From Planctomycetaceae bacterium UBA969 (GTDB lineage Bacteria; Planctomycetota; Planctomycetia; Gemmatales; Gemmataceae): 15,986 nucleotides of DNA. Shown piece after piece: positions 1 through 7,903 of the stretch. Every line of letters starts with the position of its first letter. The stretch's first letter is position 1. Position numbers and translations under genes: made by a program. The stretch is taken from NCBI GenBank assembly GCA_002303765.1, contig DBCB01000131.1, positions 1-15,986 on the forward strand, written 5' to 3'. The notes below the pieces were generated by a model that searched no databases, was not told the DNA's origin, and saw only the letters and a program-made list of their open reading frames with translations.

Positions 1-831
1 AACGATGGCTTCGAAGATATGCTCGGAAAACTTGGCTTTCGCTTCGGCAAACAAACTGTCCTTTTCGATGAAGAAGTTGAAGGCTTTGGCGAACAGATGG
101 CTGGGTTGCTTACAGGCGGTACCGCAGTCAAGATTCCACCTTTGCTGCTGAATTGGAATGAAGGTGCAGGTAGGCCACCCGCGCTCAAACCCAATTACCC
201 AGAAAAGGCGCACCCCATCCGTGAATCCATGCGACTTACTGCCCGTAGCCAATCACCAGATAAACCTTTGGAATTGCGACTCAGGCATCCCCGACCTATT
301 TATTTCGAATCCCCCAAAGGCATGAACCTCGTATACAACCCCGATTTGTTTCAGACATCGCAAGACTCCTGGAACGAAGCTCAACCCTTCCCAGAAATGC
401 AGCCCAATTCGGGTGAACGCAAGGCGCCCGCTTATAACCCCGATGATAAAGATCCTAACAAAGGTAATCTTGATGCCAAGCGCAGGGGGCCTTTCCCCGT
501 GGGTGCTGCTGCTGAAGTTCCACTGCCCGAAGAATGGTTTGGTAAAGAGGAAAAGCATCCGCCAATGGTTAGGGTGGCTGTGATAGGGGAAAGCTGGTTT
601 CTTGTAGGCCCGGATCTTCCTCCTGTAAAAGAGAGGCTTGTATTGGATGTCTGCAACTGGCTTCTGGGCAGGGATGATTTTCTGCCAAGTCCCAGCACCC
701 CTTGGAAATTTCCCAGAGTCGAACTTTCTGCTCAATCACAAGATCTTTGGTTGTGGGCATGCCAACTGGGTTTACCTGGGATGTTTGCTTACCTTGGTTT
801 TGTTGTGCTAATTCTGCGCAGAATGCGCTAG
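1..831 (+). CDS. GldG-like ABC transporter auxiliary protein, C-terminal part (5' truncated)
   Basis: The reading frame is open from the first base, so the gene begins before the window; 276 residues are visible. The fragment matches the C-terminal half of the GldG / ABC_transp_aux family, the substrate-domain-like partner of ABC-2 type permeases (GldF) first described in gliding motility. Seen in the sequence: a GPFPVGAAAEV stretch, then RVAVIGESWFLVGP, then VLDVCNWLLGRDDFLP, matching the family pattern of a Rossmann-like strand with a 'VIGDS' turn and an 'NWLTG' helix. A single hydrophobic helix near visible residues 250-272 is followed by RRMR, so the protein is anchored at its C-terminus with its main domain outside the cytoplasm. 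A DUF4340 gene follows after 46 bases on the same strand, the usual partner of this family. The transported substrate is unknown. Family assignment is fairly sure; any role in gliding is not implied. Confidence 0.75.
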   Translation, partial: NDGFEDMLGKLGFRFGKQTVLFDEEVEGFGEQMAGLLTGGTAVKIPPLLLNWNEGAGRPPALKPNYPEKAHPIRESMRLTARSQSPDKPLELRLRHPRPIYFESPKGMNLVYNPDLFQTSQDSWNEAQPFPEMQPNSGERKAPAYNPDDKDPNKGNLDAKRRGPFPVGAAAEVPLPEEWFGKEEKHPPMVRVAVIGESWFLVGPDLPPVKERLVLDVCNWLLGRDDFLPSPSTPWKFPRVELSAQSQDLWLWACQLGLPGMFAYLGFVVLILRRMR

Positions 832-877
832 TTAATTTATTGTAGACATAATCGAATTTGCCTTGGAGTGACTAGGA

Positions 878-3800
878 ATGAATTGGAAAACAACTCTTGT
901 TCTTGGCTTTTTTGTGGGGGTTCTTGCCATGTTTTGGCTGGATCGCAGGCCCACGGCTGAGCAATCAATTGATAAGACCGACTTGGCACCTCTGGAAAAT
1001 ATCCGTGCTACGCATCTGCGTAAAATTGAAATCGTCAAAGGTAATCAAATTGTTAAGTTAGAACGCACTTCAGAAAACGAAGCTTGGAGCCTTCCCGGCA
1101 AATGGCCCACCCGTACCTCAGAAGTTAACAAAATTGTTGATCTCCTTCTTGGCATTCGTTCCCGCTTCGCCCCCGTTAAAGAAAAAGTCCTCAATAATCC
1201 TGAACTTGTTATCAAACTCGCTTGGCAAAAACCTAACTCTCAGGACCTCGAAAATATCACTCTCGAATTCGAATCTGATTCCGTTACCAACTTGGAAAAT
1301 AAATTCTCCCTCCCCACCTTTCTGCGCATACCCGAGAAGAATCTTGTACTTAGGTTGGGGCCAGGCCTTGTTGCATCGCTCGATCACCCTGCAGACTTCT
1401 TCCAGCAACGCAGACTATTCCAAGGCGAAAGATTGGCAGCAACTTCCAAAGAAGGCTCGCTTTCCTCTTCCCAGAAAAACGAAAAACTCCTCGCTAAATC
1501 CGTCTCGGTTAATTTCGACATCGAAGGCAAACAAACATCCTTCAACCTTGTAAACAATGCCGATGATTGGCAGCTTTCCAAACCGGTGGGCAAGGATAAC
1601 CTCGATCCCAAAGCTCGCGATGCATTCCTTGGGGCAATCCCAGACTTGTGGGCTGAAAAATTCGTCACGCAAGATCTTGCAAAGGCCGGGTTGGCCAAGC
1701 CGGAAAGAACTCTCTTAGTAACCCGTAATGATGGTTCCACTATTACCCTGCAAATTGGGAATGTCTCTTCCACCAAAACCAGCAAGAAGATCAAACCACC
1801 CGTACCTGGTACTCCCCCAGGCATGCCCCCACAAGAAGAAACCATCATTCAAGAAATGCGCTTCGCTAAAATTCTTGATAACGATCAAATCTTTGAAATC
1901 AATGGCGATGGCCTTAAGAATATTTTTGTATCTGTTGATCAAATTCGTGACCCCATGCTTGCACGAATCAATGCTGCAGATGCAATCAAATGTGAAATCC
2001 AGCAGGGAAGTACATCGCTAGCACTTGTAAAGAAAGAGGGCAGATGGAAAATCGAATCCCCCGTACAAGCCGATGCAGATCCTGAAAAAGTGAATGAACT
2101 CCTAACCAAGCTTTCCACCTTGGAGGCTCGGGGTGCAGATGTTATTGATAATCCCAAGCTCGCAGATTTTGCATTAGAAAAGCCCGAGAATAAAATCACC
2201 ATTACTTTGGAAGAAGAAACCAAACCCTTGGTCAAAGATAAAGCCCCTGAAAAGAAAACTCGTTCAATTACCTATTTCCTTGGTAAAAAAGATGCTAAGG
2301 CAAAGAAGCTTTATGTTGCAGTGGATGGTTTTCCCAGAGTGAATTTTGTTGAAGAAGTTGTTGCTACCCTTGCTGCCCGACCTGCAATGGCGTATCGGGG
2401 CAAGCGAATTCTTGATCTTGCCACCACTGACATGAATGCAATTAATATCAAGACAAAATCTTCGGATATAGCGTTTTCTAAAGCCCCTGAAGGTAAGTGG
2501 GTAATACTAAACCCCAAGGGTGTTGAAATTGATGATCCAAAAGTTTCGCAACTTGCAAATTCCCTATCTACATTTGAAGTTGCTGAATTCCTTGAAGAAA
2601 CCCCAACTAAGGACGATTTGGTCAGTAAATATGGCTTGGATCAACCCATTGTTACTTTGGAAATAGGCTTGGCAGATTCCAAGAAACCATTGAAAAAAAT
2701 GATCATCGGGAAACCTCTGGCCCCTAAGCCAGGGTTCTTTGCAAGGTTGGGTTCCGAAGGGCCTGTATTTGTAATCGGCAATGATTTAGTTGCTAGCCTT
2801 CAAAAGGAAACACTTTCGTATCTTCCCCAAGACTTCTGGAAGCTTCTTTCTAACGAAATTACCACGGTCAAAATTAATCGATCTGCAGGTGAATTTACCC
2901 TTGAACGAGGCGAGTCAGCTTGGAAAATAAGCGCTCCTTTTACTGCAAATCCTTTCGCTGAAAAAATGGAAGAGCTTGCCAAGGAGATTGGCGCTCCAAA
3001 AGCAGATAGCTTTGTTTCTCTGGATTCTAAAGAAGATGCAAAATTTGGTTTTGACAAGCCTTTTCTTCAGTTAACTGTGACTGATAAGGATAAAAAAGCA
3101 AGGACACTTTTACTAGGGAAAATTGTTTCTGAAGAAGCAGGCACCAGATATGCAAGATTGAAAGATAAAGCACCCGTTGCAATCGTAAATCCTGCGTTTG
3201 TAAAAGCTGTTGATGTTGACGCCCTTGATCTTCTTGACCCTTTGGTGATGAAGCAGGATCCTTCAAAAATCAAAGGATTTAAGATCGAATCAGCTCTGAA
3301 TAAAATCACTCTCGATCGGGAAGGTGAAACTTGGAAAGTCATCGAACCCAAGGCTGGGGCTTTTAATGCAGAACCGGAGGCCGTCTTTTCTTTGCAGTCC
3401 CTTTGGTTTAATCTTCGGGCAGATGGTTTTTCTGCTTATGGCCCTAAGGCTGAAGCCGCTACCTTTGGATTAGATAAACCCTTAACCAAAATTGAAATCA
3501 AACTCAATAATGAAATGGGTAAGGAAGAATCCAAAACCTTGGAGATAGGCACAGAAGTTAAAGGTAAATCAGGTTCTAAGTATGCAAGATTTAAAGGGGA
3601 ACCTGCGGTATTCAACCTTCCCGCTGCAACTATCATGATTTTGGAACGAACCTATCTTGCTTATGTCCCCCGCGAAATTCTTAAACTTAAATCCGATGAT
3701 GTTGAGTCTCTGATCCGTACCGGAATTCCTGGCGAACTAGAAATAAATCGCAAAAATGAAGTTTGGTCACTCAGTAAGCCAAAAGTTGAAATCGCAGATG

Positions 3801-4906
3801 ACCGCACCCTTAATGATCTTGTTGCAATTGTTTCTGATCTTAAAGCAGATTCCATAGCTGCGTTTCCTGCTACAGATCTCAAACTATTTGGGCTTGATGC
3901 TCCCTTTGCTGTTGTTGGTTTCAAACTTAAGGATCAAACTAAAAAAGTCCTCCTTGGTAAAGAGGTTGAAGGAAAGAAAGGCGCTCGTTATGCCAAATCT
4001 GAAGATGGCAAAGCTGTGGGCGTACTCTCTGAAGTGATTGTTAAAAAGCTTATTGCTTCGCCTTTATTTTATCGGGATCGCAACATAACTCGCTTTCCCG
4101 ATGCGGATCAACTCTTGCTTGAAAGAGGCCCTCGCAAAGCAACCTTTGCCCGAGTCGATGGCAACTGGAAATTGACCGAACCGTTTGTTTCTGAAGCGGA
4201 TCAACAACAACTTGATGACGCTTTAGATGGGCTTGCTAGACTTCGTGCTGATGAACTTATTGTTGAAAAACCAACTCCAGAAGACCTAACCCGCTTTGGT
4301 TTAGATAAACCTGAAACCCGCTGGCAGATTAAAAACGCAGGTAAGTTGCTTCTTGAAATCAACCTAGGCAAACGAGATGAATCTGCAACTAGGTGCTATG
4401 CTCAAATCGCAGGCAAAGATCTTGTTTTTCTCCTTGATGTTAAACAAACCAATTGGCTTCAGGGTGAATTTCGAACTCGCACTGTTTGGGCTACACCCCT
4501 CGATGCTGTTCAAATCGATTTCATCAAAGTCACCTCTGCGAACAATAATTTCGAACTCGCCAAACGAAATAATGTTTGGGTTTCTGTTCCTAAGCCAACC
4601 GATCGCATCAATGATGTTTTGGTTAATGCTATGCTTGCTTCACTTTCAGGGTTAAAACTCGAACGCTATGTGGTGGATAAAGGGGCATCTTTAAATCTAT
4701 TCGGGCTCGATCCGGTTGAAACAACCATCGAAATAGGAACGCCTATGGGTAAAAGAACTCTGCTGATAGGCAGGCAGGAAGGTGGCTCTAAAAAATACTA
4801 CGCCCGCGTTGCCGATAACAAGCAGGGCGATGTGTTTCTTATTAGCGAAGCGGATTCCATGCTAATCATGAAGCCTGCAGCTTCATTGATTAAAGCCGAG
4901 AAGTAA
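878..4906 (+). CDS. Giant membrane-anchored protein with about nine tandem DUF4340-like units
   Basis: A 1342-residue protein. It starts MNWKTTLVLGFFVGVLAMFW, an N-terminal signal anchor (residues 5-20), followed by a long extracytoplasmic region. That region repeats one pattern: a W-x-(I/L)-x-x-P strand turn, a helix of the form LLxxLxxLxAD, a FGLDKP-type motif, a charged strand ending in LLLGK, and a YAR / VF pair. Tryptophans opening the units lie at 70, 231, 390, 541, 682, 819, 963, 1097 and 1234. FGLDKP-like motifs lie near 271, 431, 585, 723, 863, 1004, 1140 and 1275. Typical DUF4340 proteins have only a few such units, so this one is unusually long. It sits directly after a GldG-like gene and is probably co-transcribed with it, pointing to an envelope complex tied to an ABC-2 transporter. 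AGGA lies just before the ATG. Molecular function is unknown. The stop codon is one base from that of the convergent gene. Confidence 0.85.
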   Translation: MNWKTTLVLGFFVGVLAMFWLDRRPTAEQSIDKTDLAPLENIRATHLRKIEIVKGNQIVKLERTSENEAWSLPGKWPTRTSEVNKIVDLLLGIRSRFAPVKEKVLNNPELVIKLAWQKPNSQDLENITLEFESDSVTNLENKFSLPTFLRIPEKNLVLRLGPGLVASLDHPADFFQQRRLFQGERLAATSKEGSLSSSQKNEKLLAKSVSVNFDIEGKQTSFNLVNNADDWQLSKPVGKDNLDPKARDAFLGAIPDLWAEKFVTQDLAKAGLAKPERTLLVTRNDGSTITLQIGNVSSTKTSKKIKPPVPGTPPGMPPQEETIIQEMRFAKILDNDQIFEINGDGLKNIFVSVDQIRDPMLARINAADAIKCEIQQGSTSLALVKKEGRWKIESPVQADADPEKVNELLTKLSTLEARGADVIDNPKLADFALEKPENKITITLEEETKPLVKDKAPEKKTRSITYFLGKKDAKAKKLYVAVDGFPRVNFVEEVVATLAARPAMAYRGKRILDLATTDMNAINIKTKSSDIAFSKAPEGKWVILNPKGVEIDDPKVSQLANSLSTFEVAEFLEETPTKDDLVSKYGLDQPIVTLEIGLADSKKPLKKMIIGKPLAPKPGFFARLGSEGPVFVIGNDLVASLQKETLSYLPQDFWKLLSNEITTVKINRSAGEFTLERGESAWKISAPFTANPFAEKMEELAKEIGAPKADSFVSLDSKEDAKFGFDKPFLQLTVTDKDKKARTLLLGKIVSEEAGTRYARLKDKAPVAIVNPAFVKAVDVDALDLLDPLVMKQDPSKIKGFKIESALNKITLDREGETWKVIEPKAGAFNAEPEAVFSLQSLWFNLRADGFSAYGPKAEAATFGLDKPLTKIEIKLNNEMGKEESKTLEIGTEVKGKSGSKYARFKGEPAVFNLPAATIMILERTYLAYVPREILKLKSDDVESLIRTGIPGELEINRKNEVWSLSKPKVEIADDRTLNDLVAIVSDLKADSIAAFPATDLKLFGLDAPFAVVGFKLKDQTKKVLLGKEVEGKKGARYAKSEDGKAVGVLSEVIVKKLIASPLFYRDRNITRFPDADQLLLERGPRKATFARVDGNWKLTEPFVSEADQQQLDDALDGLARLRADELIVEKPTPEDLTRFGLDKPETRWQIKNAGKLLLEINLGKRDESATRCYAQIAGKDLVFLLDVKQTNWLQGEFRTRTVWATPLDAVQIDFIKVTSANNNFELAKRNNVWVSVPKPTDRINDVLVNAMLASLSGLKLERYVVDKGASLNLFGLDPVETTIEIGTPMGKRTLLIGRQEGGSKKYYARVADNKQGDVFLISEADSMLIMKPAASLIKAEK
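1007..4852 (+). repeat. Nine tandem DUF4340-like protein units (divergent coding repeat)
   Basis: The units recur every 134-161 residues, about 140 in the C-terminal half. They are recognisable in protein but have drifted at DNA level, so no long identical DNA repeats are visible. Unit 1 (residues about 44-190) has the opening strand and the tryptophan but lacks the FGLDKP motif; units 2-9 have it in graded form, from GLAKP and FALEKP at the N-terminal side to FGLDKP or FGLDAP further on. Unit 2 carries a proline-rich insertion near residues 305-320, and unit 3 a lysine-rich one near 448-462. Unit limits are approximate. Confidence 0.7.
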
Positions 4907-4907
4907 A

Positions 4908-6194
4908 TTAAATCTTAGGGAGTTCGAAACCCTTGCGGGCTTCCCTGCCTACGAATTTGTTCGCTTCTGCATCATCGAAAGTTTCGGTCTTTGGATCAAA
5001 CTTTAATTTCTTGCCTGTACGCCAAGCGATATTACCAGCATGGCAAAGCACACTACTTTGGTGCCCTTGTTCAATTTCTTGATTAAGCTCTTCTCGTTTT
5101 CGTGATTTAACACAATCAAGGAAGTTGCGAATATGCAAAGGCAAAGGTGAAGGGCTTGTGCCTTGTTTCACCAGTTTATTATCTTTGTCGAAAGCCTTCC
5201 AGTTGCTGTTGGAAATCAGGACCCAGCCACCTTCGCCATGAACCACAGCGCCCTCGGTGAGGTCATGAAGGCGAGGTTTGGACCAGATGCGCATTTCATA
5301 GACTAAAATTTGCCCTGGGTACTCGTAGGTAACCTGCATGGTATCGGGCCATTCTTGAACATCTTCGAAAAAGAATTTTCCGCCTGCGGTGCTGATGGAA
5401 AGGGGGTAGCCGATTGCGCCCAGAGCCCCCCTGCCATAATCCAAACGGTGCACACCATCATTTCCCAGATCGCCACATCCGTAATCAAAGAACCAGCGCC
5501 AAGAACCATGGAACCTGCGTTGATTGAATGCGCGTTTAGGGGCAGCGCCAAGCCACATATCGTAGTCGATGCCTTTGGGTGGTTCGCTATCGGGAACTGC
5601 TGTTATTGCGCCTTGTTTATCGGTTTCCCAAGATCTTGCGAAGATGGGTTTGCCGATGTTTCCTGCTTTGATGTATTCGACCGCTTCTTTGAGGTAGGTT
5701 GCGCTGCGTGCCTGAGTTCCCATTTGAACAATGCGGTTGTATTTGCGAGCCGCGGCCACCATGGTTTTACCTTCGAGGATATTATGCCCATCGGGCTTTT
5801 CTACATAAACATCTTTTCCTGCGATGCAACCGTGGATGCAGGGTAGGGCGTGCCAGTGGTCGGGGGTTCCAATCACGAAGGCATCGATTGATTTATCATT
5901 AAGAATGTCTTGGTAGTTGATGACAAGCTTGGGTTCTTTTTTGGTTTTCTCTTTGATCTCTGCGCCTTTTCGAAGTCGTACTGATTCATCGAGATCAACG
6001 ATGTGGGTAACTTCGACATCGGGTTGTGCCGCAAAGTTTGCGAGCAGTGAGCCACCTTGGCCACGCACGCCGATGCAAGCGACCCGGATTTTATCATTTG
6101 GCCCAGCAACAACATTGCTAGATTCTGCAATGAAATATCCTGATGATAAAGCTGCGGTGGTTTTGATGAAGCTTCTTCGACTTTGAGATTTCAT
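4908..6194 (-). CDS. Tat-exported Gfo/Idh/MocA family oxidoreductase
   Basis: A 428-residue NAD(P)-dependent oxidoreductase of the family acting on sugars and polyols. The start at 6194 is chosen because MKSQSRRSFIKTTAALS gives a twin-arginine signal (R6, R7) at the correct distance, with a GGAG ribosome site 8 bases upstream. An in-frame ATG at 6272 would add 26 residues before the signal and is unlikely. Domains: Rossmann fold from residue 36 with the nucleotide loop GVRGQGG (42-48) and acidic D67 / D69 after the second strand; the family EKP motif at 132-134, whose lysine usually contacts the substrate or helps catalysis; and a C-terminal alpha/beta domain with NDGVHRLD (245-252), where H249 is a candidate catalytic base. 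Such Tat-linked members are very numerous in planctomycetes and their substrates are mostly unknown. It lies downstream of the DUF1501 gene on the same strand with a 107-base gap, so co-transcription is possible. Confidence 0.88.
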   Translation of the reverse strand: MKSQSRRSFIKTTAALSSGYFIAESSNVVAGPNDKIRVACIGVRGQGGSLLANFAAQPDVEVTHIVDLDESVRLRKGAEIKEKTKKEPKLVINYQDILNDKSIDAFVIGTPDHWHALPCIHGCIAGKDVYVEKPDGHNILEGKTMVAAARKYNRIVQMGTQARSATYLKEAVEYIKAGNIGKPIFARSWETDKQGAITAVPDSEPPKGIDYDMWLGAAPKRAFNQRRFHGSWRWFFDYGCGDLGNDGVHRLDYGRGALGAIGYPLSISTAGGKFFFEDVQEWPDTMQVTYEYPGQILVYEMRIWSKPRLHDLTEGAVVHGEGGWVLISNSNWKAFDKDNKLVKQGTSPSPLPLHIRNFLDCVKSRKREELNQEIEQGHQSSVLCHAGNIAWRTGKKLKFDPKTETFDDAEANKFVGREARKGFELPKI

Positions 6195-6251
6195 AATTAA
6201 AGCTCCGTGAAAGGGAGGGTTCAAATCAGGCAGGGATAGAGATAGTAAACA

Positions 6252-6266
6252 CTTGAATGGTTCAAG
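6252..6266. repeat. 15-base inverted repeat upstream of the oxidoreductase gene
   Basis: CTTGAA-TGG-TTCAAG is a perfect 6-base inverted repeat with a 3-base centre, 58 bases before the oxidoreductase start codon. Its place in the 107-base gap fits an operator, but a site this short could also be chance. No convincing -35/-10 pair was found in the gap. Confidence 0.3.
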
Positions 6267-6273
6267 GATCAAC

Positions 6274-6302
6274 TAAAAAGTGATAAGCAATGTTTATTGC
6301 TT
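6274..6302 (-). terminator. Weak terminator-like hairpin after the DUF1501 gene
   Basis: Reading on the minus strand, AAGCAAT-AAAC-ATTGCTT forms a 7-base-pair stem with a 4-base loop at 6302-6285. It overlaps the stop codon and is followed by a short T-run (complement of 6275-6279). The stem is A/T-rich and the T-run starts about 5 bases after it, so termination would be partial at best. It may reduce readthrough into the oxidoreductase gene. Confidence 0.4.
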
Positions 6303-7699
6303 TAAAACAGTTCGCGGATGGGGATGCCGTTGTCGAGGAGGTGTTGCGGTCTGCCATTGGGATCAAGAATGGTGGTTAGTGGATTGATGTTCAAGGATTT
6401 ATAGAGGGATGCGAAAATATCTTGGAAGGTTACAGGGCGTGCAACAACCCTTGCGCCATGATGATCAGTTGCTCCAATGACTTGGCCGCCTTTGAAACCG
6501 CCACCCGCAAGAAGGGCAGGACTGACTTCGGGCCAGTGGTGTCTGCCGCCGGATTTGGGATCAATGCGTGGCGTTCTGCCAAATTCTCCCCAGACAACAA
6601 TTGCAACATCATTCAACATGCCCCGGTCTTCAAGATCAGTGATAAGGGCATGGATTGCATTATCGACGATGGGAAGAAGTTGTTTCATGCGGGGAAAATT
6701 TCCCTCATGGGTATCGAAGTCGCTGAACGAAACGCTAACACAGCGAACCCCTGCCTCAATCATGCGTCGTGCCATCAGGAGTTTTTTTCCAGCGTTGCCA
6801 TCTTCGCTGGTCGTGGATCGTTTGGATTCATTCATTGGGAAAGAGTATTTTGCAACAGTGTTAGGGGATTCTTTTTCAAGGTCCATTGCGTTTGCAAGTT
6901 TGCCTGAAAGAATGATGCCAACAGCTTGTTGGGTGAAGCGATCAAGGGCATCCATCGAGCCTGAAGCATCGAGGGATTTGCGGGATGCATCGAAGCTGGA
7001 AAGTAACTTGGTACGATCATTAACCAAGTCGGGTGTTAAGCCTTCGACAAGGTTGAGTTGGATGGCATGTGCTTTACCGCGTTTAGCGAGTTCGCCCTTC
7101 ATGCCTGATTCGAGTTCGCGTGTAAAGAGGTGTGAGATGTCGGGTCTGAAAGGGGTAAAAGTAGGTCCGAGGAAACCGGGTCGGGCGCTATTTCGCACCT
7201 GGGGTCTGCCTTGCATGATATCAACGAAGGCAGGAGCCTTATCGCTTGGTGTGCCTTGAAGTTTAGCAAGTACGGAACCAAAAGCGGGTTTGCCACCAAT
7301 GTTGGATTGGTCTTTTGCAGCAAAGCCGGACTGGCATTGAAAACCATCGTGAGCGCCAGCAGAGCCTATAAGGGAGCGAACAAATACACACTTGTCTGCG
7401 ATTTGAGAAATCTTGGGAAGAAGTTCACCAACCTGTAAGCCTGGAATATTGGTGGAGATGGGTTTGAATTCACCACGGATTTCAACAGGTGCATCTGGTT
7501 TAAGATCGAACATATCTAATTGGGGTGGCCCGCCATCGAGATGGATGTTGATCACTGCTTTGTTGGAAGATTGAATACTAGCAACAGCTTCGGCTTTGAG
7601 TAGATCGACGAGGGATAATCCTGAGAGGCCCATTGCGCCTGCGGTGAGGAAATGCCTACGGCTTGATTTTTGATTGTAGTTACCAAAGATGGAAAGCAT
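6302..7699 (-). CDS. Tat-exported DUF1501 protein
   Basis: A 465-residue DUF1501 family protein, a group expanded in planctomycetes and placed in the alkaline phosphatase / sulfatase-like fold. The twin-arginine signal is SSRRHFLTAGAMGLSGLSL (R14, R15), so the ATG at 7699 is well placed although only a weak GGAT precedes it. Family motifs seen: HLDGGPPQLDMFDLKP near 53-68 (the aspartate is the expected metal ligand of the fold), VSFSDFDTHEGNF near 323-335, VVWGEFGRTPRI near 368-379, GGRHHWP at 384-390, and GATDHHGARV near 409-418. All hallmark motifs are present, so the protein is probably intact. In planctomycetes these genes often sit beside DUF1549/DUF1553 cytochrome-like genes; none is here, and the neighbour is an oxidoreductase. 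The substrate is unknown. A good promoter lies upstream at 7744-7772. Confidence 0.9.
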   Translation of the reverse strand: MLSIFGNYNQKSSRRHFLTAGAMGLSGLSLVDLLKAEAVASIQSSNKAVINIHLDGGPPQLDMFDLKPDAPVEIRGEFKPISTNIPGLQVGELLPKISQIADKCVFVRSLIGSAGAHDGFQCQSGFAAKDQSNIGGKPAFGSVLAKLQGTPSDKAPAFVDIMQGRPQVRNSARPGFLGPTFTPFRPDISHLFTRELESGMKGELAKRGKAHAIQLNLVEGLTPDLVNDRTKLLSSFDASRKSLDASGSMDALDRFTQQAVGIILSGKLANAMDLEKESPNTVAKYSFPMNESKRSTTSEDGNAGKKLLMARRMIEAGVRCVSVSFSDFDTHEGNFPRMKQLLPIVDNAIHALITDLEDRGMLNDVAIVVWGEFGRTPRIDPKSGGRHHWPEVSPALLAGGGFKGGQVIGATDHHGARVVARPVTFQDIFASLYKSLNINPLTTILDPNGRPQHLLDNGIPIRELF

Positions 7700-7743
7700 G
7701 AATTTATCCGGGTGGGAGAGTGCGAAGCTTGCTTAATAGAATA

Positions 7744-7772
7744 ATGATACCTTACGAATGGGTTTAGATCAA
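7744..7772 (-). promoter_or_regulatory. Sigma70-type promoter for the DUF1501 gene
   Basis: On the minus strand TTGATC (complement of 7767-7772) and TATCAT (complement of 7744-7749) are separated by exactly 17 bases. They match the consensus boxes at 4 of 6 and 5 of 6 positions. The -10 box lies about 45 bases before the DUF1501 start codon. Prediction by eye only. Confidence 0.5.
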
Positions 7773-7822
7773 GTAATAAAGGGCTCGTAACAATTCTGTT
7801 CTATGACATCACTTTTTGCAAA

Positions 7823-7828
7823 TATAAT
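7823..7828 (+). promoter_or_regulatory. Perfect TATAAT -10 box for the ceramidase-like / hydrolase genes
   Basis: A perfect TATAAT lies 75 bases before the start of the ceramidase-like gene, in the region between divergent genes. The upstream partner is poor: ATGACA at 7803-7808 is a close -35 match but only 14 bases away, and at the ideal 17 bases there is no match. Initiation may need an activator, or this may be chance in an A/T-rich stretch. Confidence 0.4.
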
Positions 7829-7903
7829 GGATTCCGTTCGTTTTTATCGTTTAGGATGTACGGGGTATGTAGTCTTTTAACTATCGAAAAGCAGGGTGAC
7901 TTC

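Noticed and set aside
253..735. 160-residue open frame on the minus strand
   Set aside because: It is fully antisense to the GldG-like gene, has no recognisable domain and no ribosome site; it looks like a shadow of the plus-strand codons.
811..824. Perfect 14-base palindrome ATTCTGCGCAGAAT
   Set aside because: It is inside the end of the GldG-like coding region with no T-run after it; no evidence for a terminator or operator.
832..877. Possible promoter in the gap before the DUF4340 gene
   Set aside because: CATAAT is present but no matching -35 box at a proper distance; the 46-base gap fits one transcript with the GldG-like gene.
6195..6251. Possible promoter before the oxidoreductase gene
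   Set aside because: TTGATC and TACTAT on the minus strand are 19 bases apart and each matches only 4 of 6 positions; too weak to report as a feature.
6477..7259. 260-residue plus-strand frame opposite the DUF1501 gene
   Set aside because: Rich in Ser, Arg and Pro with no family signature, antisense to a clear DUF1501 gene; treated as a shadow.
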